DNA of 64,000 nt from Corynebacterium sp. 21KM1197. GTDB taxonomy: Bacteria > Actinomycetota > Actinomycetes > Mycobacteriales > Mycobacteriaceae. The notes under the pieces are model-generated. The model ran no database searches. It worked only from the letters and a program-made list of their open reading frames with translations, and was not told the origin of the DNA. The stretch is taken from positions 1,054,001 through 1,118,000 of the forward strand of contig NZ_CP123907.1 in NCBI RefSeq assembly GCF_033783015.1. The letters run 5' to 3'. Both the position numbers and the translations under genes were made by a program. Of this stretch, positions 58,152 to 64,000 are shown piece after piece; within the stretch, counting starts at the first letter, position 1, and every line of letters starts with the position of its first letter.

Positions 58152-59491
58152 TGCTGATACTCCTTTGCCTCTTCCTCCGTGACGGGGGTGAGAATCACCC
58201 GATCAATGCGGCGATCGTCCATACCCGATACCCGGGCGATCCACCGATCCTCGCCGGGGAGCAGCACCACGTCGCCCACCGCAGGGATACGGCCCATCTG
58301 GGCCATGATCAGTCCGCCGAGAGTCTCATAGGGGCCCTCGGGGGCCTGGTAGCCGATCTCCTCGAATAACTCGGCGGTGCGCACCAGGCCGGCGACTTCC
58401 CAGTTCGTACCAAAGCGCTGGAAGTCCCGCTCGGCCACCTGATCGTCGTGCTCGTCATACACATCGCCCAGGATCTCCTCCACCACGTCCTCGATGGTGA
58501 TGATCCCGGCGGTGCCGCCGTATTCATCGGCCACCAGCACCATCTGCGATCCCGCCGAGCGCACGGCCTTGAGCACCGCGTCACCGCCCAGGGATTCCGG
58601 GATGGCGGGGATCTTGCGGGCGATGGAGCCCACGGTTACTTGGTTGCGCCTCTCGGCGGGGACGGAGAAGGCGTCCTTGACGTGGACCACGCCGAGGGTC
58701 TCGTCGAGATCCCCATTGACCACGGGGAAGCGGGAATGGCCGGTATCCAGGCTTAACGCGATGAGGTGATGAATGGTCTCCTCCGCCTGAAGCAGATCCA
58801 CCGTGGAGCGCGGCGTCATCAGATCCTCGGCGGTGGTTTCCCCGAACTTGAGGGAGGCCTCAAGAACCTCGGCCGTGGCGGCGTCGATACCGCCCACGCC
58901 CACGGAGTTGCGCACCAGGGAGCCAAGCTCCTGGGGGGAGCGCGCGGAAGCCAGTTCATCGGCGGGTTCGATTCCCATCTTGCGCACCGTCCAGTTGGCG
59001 GCGACGTTGAGGAAGTTGATGAACCACTTGAAGGCGGTATTAAAGACGTGCACCGGGTGTACCACGAAGCGCGCCACCGGCAGCGGCATGGTGATCGCCA
59101 GGTTCTTGGGCACGAGTTCTCCGAACACCATGGAGAGCACCGTGGCCACGATCATCGCCAGCACCAGCGCCACCGTGGAGGAGGAACCCTCCGGCAGCCC
59201 CAGCCACTCCAAGAGCGGGGTGAAATACTGCGCCAGGATGGGCTCCGCCAAAAAACCCGTGGCCAGGGTGGTCACGGTGATGCCCAACTGGGCCCCGGAG
59301 AGCACAAAGGAAAGATTGCGGAAGTCCCGCTGCACGGCGTGGGCGGAGGCGTCACCACGCTCCTTGACGTGATTATCCACGGTGGAGCGCTCCACCCCGG
59401 TGAGCGCGAACTCGATGGCCACGAACAGGCCCGTGCTGGCCGTAAGCACCACGAAGCCGAGGAGGGAGAGAATACTGATCAATATGTCCAT
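58148..59491 (-). CDS. CNNM/HlyC-type membrane protein with CBS pair and CorC domain (long form)
   Basis: This 447-residue protein has a DUF21 membrane domain (residues ~1-190), a CBS pair (~210-340; HSRFPVVNGDLDETLGVVHVKD and VADEYGGTAGIITIEDVVEEILG) and a C-terminal CorC_HlyC/transporter-associated domain (~350-440). Family members are thought to move or sense Mg2+. It lies upstream of its short paralogue and downstream of the DEAD-box gene in a minus-strand operon. A small hairpin lies at 59498-59513. Confidence 0.88.
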   Translation of the reverse strand: MDILISILSLLGFVVLTASTGLFVAIEFALTGVERSTVDNHVKERGDASAHAVQRDFRNLSFVLSGAQLGITVTTLATGFLAEPILAQYFTPLLEWLGLPEGSSSTVALVLAMIVATVLSMVFGELVPKNLAITMPLPVARFVVHPVHVFNTAFKWFINFLNVAANWTVRKMGIEPADELASARSPQELGSLVRNSVGVGGIDAATAEVLEASLKFGETTAEDLMTPRSTVDLLQAEETIHHLIALSLDTGHSRFPVVNGDLDETLGVVHVKDAFSVPAERRNQVTVGSIARKIPAIPESLGGDAVLKAVRSAGSQMVLVADEYGGTAGIITIEDVVEEILGDVYDEHDDQVAERDFQRFGTNWEVAGLVRTAELFEEIGYQAPEGPYETLGGLIMAQMGRIPAVGDVVLLPGEDRWIARVSGMDDRRIDRVILTPVTEEEAKEYQQ

Positions 59492-59512
59492 GGTGGTAGA
59501 CCCGGCGGGGTC

Positions 59513-60688
59513 TTAGGCACCAGCCTTCTTCTTGGGGATACGTGCACCCGTGATCTTAGCCAAAGCGGGGGAATCCGGGGAGACTTTTTCCTCCCTGGCG
59601 GTGACCCCGGCCTTGCGCAGGAGCTTTGCCACCTCGTCCTCCTGGTTCTCCATCACCAGAGTGACCACGGTGCCCTCGCTCCCGGCGCGCGCGGTGCGCC
59701 CGGCGCGGTGCAGGTAGGCCTTATGCTCGGCGGGCGGATCCACGTGCACCACCAGGGAGACTTCCCCGATGTCGATGCCGCGCGCGGCGATGTCCGTGGC
59801 CACTAGCACGGGAATGGAGCCATCGGAAAAGCCCGCGATGGCCTTGGTGCGGGTGGACTGGCCCTTATCCCCGTGGAGGCCTGCGGCCTTGATCCCGGCG
59901 CGCTGGAGCTTTTTCACCTGGCGATCCACCCCGTGCTTGGTGCGCATGAACATGATGGTGCGGCCCTTGCGCGCCCCGATGCGCAGCACGATCTCGTTGC
60001 GGGCCTCGCGGGTGCCCACCAGGAACTTGTGGTGGGTCATGGTGCTCACGGCGGCCTTGACCGGGGCGGTGGAGTGCTCCGCGGGGTCGGTGAGGTAGCG
60101 CTTGACCAGGGTGGTCACCTGACCGTCCAGGGTGGCGGAAAAGAGCAGGCGTTGGCCGGGGGGAGTGAGATCGAGCAGCCTGCGCACCTGGGGTAAAAAG
60201 CCCATGTCCGCCATCTGATCGGCCTCGTCCAGCGCGGTGATCTGCACGGAGTCGAGGAAGAGGGCGCGCTGGTTGATGAGGTCCTGGGCGCGCCCGGGGG
60301 TGGCCACCAGCAGGTCCACCGGGGCGGCCAGGGCGGTCTTGTGCCGCTTGATGTTGATGCCGCCCACCACGTCGAGCACGCGCAGCCCCAGGGCGGCGGC
60401 GGGATCGGCCAGGCGCTCCTTGATCTGAGCGGCGAGTTCCCTGGTGGGAACCAGCACCAATCCGCGCGGGTGACCGGGGCGCGAGGGGGCCCCGGAGAGC
60501 CGGGCGAGCATGGGCAGACCAAAGGCAAAGGTTTTCCCCGAACCCGTGGGGCCTCGCCCCAGGAGATCGCGCCCGGAGAGAATATCCGGGATCGTGGCCT
60601 CCTGAATGGGGAAGGCGGTGGTGATCCCCTGGGCGCGCAGGGCGCGTTGAAGGGGATCGGGGAGGCCGAGGTCTGCGAAAGAAGTCAC
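59513..60688 (-). CDS. DEAD-box RNA helicase
   Basis: The 391-residue protein has all helicase motifs: Q motif ([14 protein letters not shown], ~26), Walker [15 protein letters not shown] (~45), [11 protein letters not shown] (~81), DEADQMAD (motif II, ~153), SATLDG (motif III, ~184), and [12 protein letters not shown] with [13 protein letters not shown] (motifs V-VI, ~296-338). It has only the helicase core with a short basic tail. Such helicases remodel rRNA or mRNA. GTG starts the gene 12 bases after gnd; ribosome site weak. Confidence 0.9.
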   Translation of the reverse strand: MTSFADLGLPDPLQRALRAQGITTAFPIQEATIPDILSGRDLLGRGPTGSGKTFAFGLPMLARLSGAPSRPGHPRGLVLVPTRELAAQIKERLADPAAALGLRVLDVVGGINIKRHKTALAAPVDLLVATPGRAQDLINQRALFLDSVQITALDEADQMADMGFLPQVRRLLDLTPPGQRLLFSATLDGQVTTLVKRYLTDPAEHSTAPVKAAVSTMTHHKFLVGTREARNEIVLRIGARKGRTIMFMRTKHGVDRQVKKLQRAGIKAAGLHGDKGQSTRTKAIAGFSDGSIPVLVATDIAARGIDIGEVSLVVHVDPPAEHKAYLHRAGRTARAGSEGTVVTLVMENQEDEVAKLLRKAGVTAREEKVSPDSPALAKITGARIPKKKAGA

Positions 60689-60700
60689 CCGGTGAGTCTA

Positions 60701-62149
60701 CTAGGCCTCCACCTCGGAGCGATCCTCAGACCACAGGGTGTGGAAGTGGCCGGGGCGATCGGTGCGCTCGTAGGTGTGGGCACCGAAGAAATCGCGCTGG
60801 CCCTGAATGAGGGCGGCGGGCAGGCGCTCGGCGCGCAGGCTGTCGTAATAGGACAGGGAGGAGGCAAAGACCGGAATGGGCAGGCCCAGTTGGGTGGCGG
60901 TGACCACCACGCGGCGCCAGGAATCCAGCGAGTGGGAAACTTCCTCGGTGAAGTAGGGGGCCAGCAGGAGGGACTCCACCTGGGGGTTATCGTTATAGGC
61001 GTCCACGATCCGGTTGAGGAACTTGGCCCGGATGATGCAGCCGCCGCGCCAGATGGTGGCCAGATCGCGGGGATCCACGTTCCAGTTATTTTCCGCCGAG
61101 CCCGCCTGAATCTCATCGAAGCCCTGGGCGTAGGCCACCATCTTGGAGGCGTACAGCGCGCGGCGTATGTCCTCGATGAAGTCTTGGGTGCTGATCCCGA
61201 GGTCGGCCAGGGTGGTGAGCGTGCCGGTGGGCAGCCCCTGGGCGGCGGCGCGTTGGGTGCGGGCCCCGGACAGCGCGCGGGCAAACACGGCCTCGCCGAT
61301 GCCGGTGACGGGAATCCCTAGATCCAGGGCGGCCTTAACCGTCCAGCGGCCGGTGCCCTTTTGGCCCGCGGAGTCCACGATGACGTCGATAAGCGGCGCG
61401 CCGGTGGCGGCGTCCACCTGGGCGAGCACCTCGGCGGTGATCTCGATGAGGTAGGAGTTAAGGTCGCCCTTGTTCCACTCGGTGAAGATCTCCGCGATCT
61501 GGGCGGGCTCTAGGTCTGCGGCGTAGCGCAGCAGGTGGTAGGCCTCGCCGATCACCTGCATGTCGGCGTACTCGATGCCGTTGTGCACCATCTTGACAAA
61601 GTGCCCCGCGCCGTCCGGGCCGATGTGGGTGCAGCACGGCGTGCCGTCCACCTTGGCGGAAATATCCTCCAGCAGGGGGCCCAGGGAGGCGTAGGACTCC
61701 GCCGTACCGCCCGGCATGATCGAAGGGCCGTTGAGTGCGCCCTCCTCGCCGCCGGAAATGCCGGTGCCCACAAAGTGCAGGCCGCGCGCGGAAATTTCCT
61801 TTTCCCGGCGCACGGTATCGGTGTAGAGGGCGTTGCCACCATCGACGATGATGTCTCCCTCCTCCATCGCGTCCGCGAGCTGGTTAATCACGGCATCCGT
61901 GGCGGCACCGGCCTGCACCATGATGATGGCGCGGCGCGGGCGCTCCAGGGAGGCCACGAACTCCTCGATGGTCTCGGCGGGCAGGAAGGTGCCCTCCGAG
62001 GCGTACCGGCCCATGAAGTCCTGGGTCTTGGCGGCGGTGCGGTTATACACGGCCACGGTGTGCCCGTGATGAGCAAAATTACGGGCGAGGTTGGAGCCCA
62101 TCACCGCGAGCCCGATGACGCCGATCTGTGCCTGCGAAGTATTAGTCAT
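60701..62149 (-). CDS. gnd: 6-phosphogluconate dehydrogenase (decarboxylating)
   Basis: Gnd makes ribulose-5-phosphate, CO2 and NADPH in the pentose phosphate pathway. The 482-residue long-form enzyme has GVIGLAVMGSNLARNFA (Rossmann loop, residue ~11), VDGGNALYTDT (~106), GTGISGGEEGALNGPSIMPGG (~130) and KMVHNGIEYADMQ with the catalytic Lys (~187). ATG at 62149 is preceded by a TAGTGT hexamer 7 bases upstream on the minus strand, with no ribosome site, suggesting a leaderless mRNA. It heads the run gnd-helicase-CNNM pair. Confidence 0.96.
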   Translation of the reverse strand: MTNTSQAQIGVIGLAVMGSNLARNFAHHGHTVAVYNRTAAKTQDFMGRYASEGTFLPAETIEEFVASLERPRRAIIMVQAGAATDAVINQLADAMEEGDIIVDGGNALYTDTVRREKEISARGLHFVGTGISGGEEGALNGPSIMPGGTAESYASLGPLLEDISAKVDGTPCCTHIGPDGAGHFVKMVHNGIEYADMQVIGEAYHLLRYAADLEPAQIAEIFTEWNKGDLNSYLIEITAEVLAQVDAATGAPLIDVIVDSAGQKGTGRWTVKAALDLGIPVTGIGEAVFARALSGARTQRAAAQGLPTGTLTTLADLGISTQDFIEDIRRALYASKMVAYAQGFDEIQAGSAENNWNVDPRDLATIWRGGCIIRAKFLNRIVDAYNDNPQVESLLLAPYFTEEVSHSLDSWRRVVVTATQLGLPIPVFASSLSYYDSLRAERLPAALIQGQRDFFGAHTYERTDRPGHFHTLWSEDRSEVEA

Positions 62150-62156
62150 GCCCAAA

Positions 62157-62166
62157 ACACTACCCT
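62157..62166. promoter_or_regulatory. Overlapping divergent -10 elements (gnd / thioesterase)
   Basis: Minus-strand TAGTGT (62162-62157) lies 7 bases before the gnd ATG; plus-strand TACCCT (62161-62166) points to the thioesterase, start near 62174. They share two bases. Confidence 0.6.
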
Positions 62167-62196
62167 GTGAGCCAAGAAAAGTGCTTGGATAGAGAG

Positions 62197-62634
62197 ATGG
62201 ACTTCACAGAGATGATGCAATTGGCCGCGCGCGAACCCCTGCCCCAGGAGATACTCGACCGGATCAACGCCGCCGAGCAGGGGGCCGAGGCGGCCCTGGG
62301 GATTCGCTTCACCGCCGTGGGCCCGGACGGGGTGCGCGCGGAGATGGACGTGGACGGCCGCCACAAGCAGCCGATGGGGCTGGTCCACGGGGGCATGTAC
62401 TGCGTTCTCACCGAGGGGGTGGCCTCGCTCGCGGCGCTGGTGGCCTCCGAGGGCAGGCCGATCGTGGGCGTCAATAACACCACGGACTTCCTGCGCCCGG
62501 TGTCCTCCGGGACGGTGACGGCCCAGGCCACGGCCATTCAACAGGGGCGGCGCACCCAACTGTGGGAGGTACGCATGGAGCACGAGGGTAAGTTGGTGGC
62601 CCTGGGGCGGCTGCGCACCATGCTGGCGAGCTAA
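62197..62634 (+). CDS. PaaI-type hotdog-fold thioesterase
   Basis: This 145-residue protein has a hotdog thioesterase core: GLVHGGMYCVLTEGVASLAA (residues ~62-81; H-G-G-M is the active-site region) and GVNNTTDFLRPVSSGTVTAQA (~90-110). Such enzymes hydrolyse aromatic or fatty acyl-CoA. ATG at 62197 was preferred to GTG at 62167 because the TACCCT promoter implies a transcript start near 62174, downstream of that GTG, and GGATAGAGAG precedes the ATG. Converges on corA with 18 bases between stops. Confidence 0.87.
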   Translation: MDFTEMMQLAAREPLPQEILDRINAAEQGAEAALGIRFTAVGPDGVRAEMDVDGRHKQPMGLVHGGMYCVLTEGVASLAALVASEGRPIVGVNNTTDFLRPVSSGTVTAQATAIQQGRRTQLWEVRMEHEGKLVALGRLRTMLAS

Positions 62635-62652
62635 GGCTGTATTAGAGCTAGG

Positions 62653-63594
62653 TTAGATCCAGCCGCGCCTGCGGCACACCCACCACACCAACGCCATCGA
62701 GAGCGCCATGAGCCCCAGGGCAAAGGGATAGCCCAGCGCCCAGTGGAGTTCCGGCATGTCCTCAAAGTTCATGCCGTAAATCCCGGCGATGAGGGTGGGC
62801 AGCACCACCATGCCCGCTAACACGGAGAGTTTGCGCATGTCCTGGTTTTGTTGCAGGGAAACCTTGGCGGCCCCGGCGTCGATGAGGGCGCTGAGGCGAT
62901 CGTCGAGGTTAATCACTCGATCCCGCGCAATGGTGGCATTATCGGCCACGTCGCGGAAATAGGAATGAACCTCCTTGCTGAGCAGGTCCCCGTGCCGGGT
63001 GATCAGGCTGGTTAGGGCGGTGGGCAGGGAGGCAATGCTGTGTCGCATTTCCAGCACCTCGCGCTTGAGCTGATAAATCTCGTCGATGTGGAAATCCGCG
63101 CTGGGATCAAACACATCTTCCTCTAATTCATCGAGATCCTGCTCCAATTCATCGGCAATGCGCAGGTGCTTCGTCACGATGATGTCCGCCGTGGCCCAGG
63201 CCAGGGAAAAGGGGCCGTGATCCGCCAGTTCCAGCGGCCTATCCAACCGCTCAAGCAGCCCCGGCACCTGCGCCCCGTGCCGCACGCTGAGCACAAAGCG
63301 CGGCCCTATCGCCAGGTGCACCTCGCCGGTGCGGATGATCTGGCGCGGATCGCTCGGGCCCTCGGTATAGGCCACCGTGCGCATGACCAGAAAAAGATGG
63401 GAATCATAGCGCTCCACCTTGGGGCGCTGCCTGGCCGTGACCGCATCCTCCACGATGAGTTCATCGAGTTCGTAGTGCCGAGCCACCTCTTCCATGCGCG
63501 TGCTGGTGGGGGAGTGCAGGTCCAACCAGGTGAAATCCCCAGGGGCGTCGCACGGGCCGGGAACACCATCGCGGAAAGAACGGCATAAATCCAT
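62653..63594 (-). CDS. corA: CorA-family Mg2+/Co2+ transporter
   Basis: The 313-residue protein has a large cytoplasmic domain with a long coiled helix (residues ~60-250; MRHSIASLPTALTSLI) and two C-terminal membrane helices around the signature IYGMNFEDMP (~275). CorA pentamers move Mg2+ down the gradient. ATG at 63594 was chosen: the longer open frame upstream (to 63858) is antisense to a methyltransferase gene and lacks CorA similarity. A minus-strand TATCCT lies 8 bases upstream; no ribosome site. Confidence 0.9.
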   Translation of the reverse strand: MDLCRSFRDGVPGPCDAPGDFTWLDLHSPTSTRMEEVARHYELDELIVEDAVTARQRPKVERYDSHLFLVMRTVAYTEGPSDPRQIIRTGEVHLAIGPRFVLSVRHGAQVPGLLERLDRPLELADHGPFSLAWATADIIVTKHLRIADELEQDLDELEEDVFDPSADFHIDEIYQLKREVLEMRHSIASLPTALTSLITRHGDLLSKEVHSYFRDVADNATIARDRVINLDDRLSALIDAGAAKVSLQQNQDMRKLSVLAGMVVLPTLIAGIYGMNFEDMPELHWALGYPFALGLMALSMALVWWVCRRRGWI

Positions 63595-63602
63595 GGTTGA
63601 GC

Positions 63603-63612
63603 AGGATACACT
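63603..63612. promoter_or_regulatory. Overlapping divergent -10 elements (corA / methyltransferase)
   Basis: Minus-strand TATCCT (63608-63603) points to corA; plus-strand TACACT (63607-63612) is followed by 7 bases and the ATG at 63620. They share two bases, and both genes would be leaderless or nearly so. Confidence 0.6.
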
Positions 63613-63619
63613 GGCGCTC

Positions 63620-64000
63620 ATGCCCACCTGGAAAGAAATCATCGCCCGCAATCCCCACCACTCCGAGGAATACGCCGCGCGCTGGCGTCGCATTGCCGCT
63701 AGCGGCAAGGATATCTTCGGTGAGGCCCGGCTTATCGACGCCCTGGTGCCCCGCCAGGCACGTATCCTCGACGCTGGCTGCGGCACCGGGAGGATCGGCG
63801 GCTGGCTTTCCCGGCGCGGCCACCGGGTTGATGGGATAGACCTCGATCCGGTGCTCATCGAACACGCGCGCCAGGACTACCCCGAGGCCACCTGGGAGGT
63901 GGGGGACCTGGGAATAGACCCGCTGCCGCAGGGACGGTACGACGCGGTGGTCTGCGCCGGGAACGTCATGGGCTTCATCGAGGCCGATCGACGCGCGGCG
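63620..64000 (+). CDS. SAM-dependent methyltransferase (3' end outside window)
   Basis: The open frame runs off the window after 127 residues. Motif I is ARILDAGCGTGRIGGWLSRRG (residues ~48-68), followed by the acidic motif VDGIDLDPVLIEHAR (~70) and YDAVVCAGNVMGF (~107). Substrate unknown. ATG at 63620 fits the leaderless promoter; an in-frame ATG at 63593, sharing CCATGG with the corA start, would add nine residues. Confidence 0.85.
   Translation, partial: MPTWKEIIARNPHHSEEYAARWRRIAASGKDIFGEARLIDALVPRQARILDAGCGTGRIGGWLSRRGHRVDGIDLDPVLIEHARQDYPEATWEVGDLGIDPLPQGRYDAVVCAGNVMGFIEADRRAA

Noticed and set aside
59498..59513. Small hairpin AGACCC/GGGTCT between helicase and CNNM genes
   Set aside because: Six base pairs, no T-run, and it touches the helicase stop codon; too weak for a terminator or regulatory call.
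58766..59806. 346-residue plus-strand open frame
   Set aside because: Antisense to the long CNNM gene and the helicase; no motif.
63595..63858. Upstream extension of corA
   Set aside because: Antisense to the methyltransferase motif I region and unlike CorA.

Overview
The window is a high-GC actinobacterial chromosome segment, almost certainly from Corynebacterium. The evidence is gene order (infC-rpmI-rplT, pheST, arg cluster, tyrS, rrn, the HAD-tlyA-nadK-recN-steA-steB-pyrG-NUDIX-xerD-parA-scpAB-rluB-cmk/der block, then secA2-odhI-ftsR-BFN-merR), a near-canonical OdhI with the VETTSVFR phosphorylation segment, and a typical Corynebacterium 16S rRNA. Almost every base is in a gene, and neighbouring genes often overlap by 1-13 bases. 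I see no prophage, insertion sequence or CRISPR array; this is core chromosome with a few oddities.

Layout. 1-2039: 3' part of uvrA and a lipoprotein with a beta-lactamase-type fold. 2040-8346: infC (AUC start, long leader), rpmI, rplT, a TM2 protein, a SpoU-type RNA methyltransferase, pheS and pheT. 8347-15888: arginine cluster argC-J-B-D-R-G-H behind an ArgR-type operator; argF is missing. 15900-22265: a Trm112-like protein, tyrS and a galactose operon (galM, Na+/sugar symporter, small membrane protein, galT, galK) coupled to tyrS. 22266-27793: one rRNA operon (16S-23S-5S) without spacer tRNAs. 27834-37873: TPR-like protein through xerD, a co-oriented run of NAD, DNA-repair, cell-separation and CTP genes. 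37821-44774: HNH/DUF222 protein on the minus strand, then parA-like (pldP), scpA, a rhodanese-like gene, scpB, rluB and a cmk-der fusion. 44711-50253: a methyltransferase, a heterodimeric ABC exporter with complementary degenerate ATP sites, a secreted esterase, tRNA-Pro(GGG) and a hydrolase. 50305-55012: secA2, odhI, ftsR, a BFN nuclease and a second MerR gene. 55009-62149 (minus strand): gnd, DEAD-box helicase, two CNNM/CBS membrane proteins, a conserved protein and a vWA membrane protein. 62197-64000: thioesterase, CorA and a partial methyltransferase.

The most interesting signals cut across genes. (1) Many genes have a TAnnnT hexamer 6-8 bases before the start codon and no Shine-Dalgarno sequence, the layout of leaderless mRNAs. 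At four of five divergent gene pairs the two opposing -10 hexamers overlap each other, suggesting compact bidirectional promoters. (2) The 10-mer GGCGTCGATA (reverse TATCGACGCC) occurs at least 14 times, about equally on both strands, and seems to be kept even where it forces uncommon codons. (3) argF is absent from an otherwise complete arg cluster. (4) The ABC exporter has one dead and one composite ATP site. (5) A rhodanese-like gene lies between scpA and scpB, cmk is fused to der, and a small membrane protein is paired with the sugar symporter. Assignments rest on reading motifs and remembered gene order; no database search was run.
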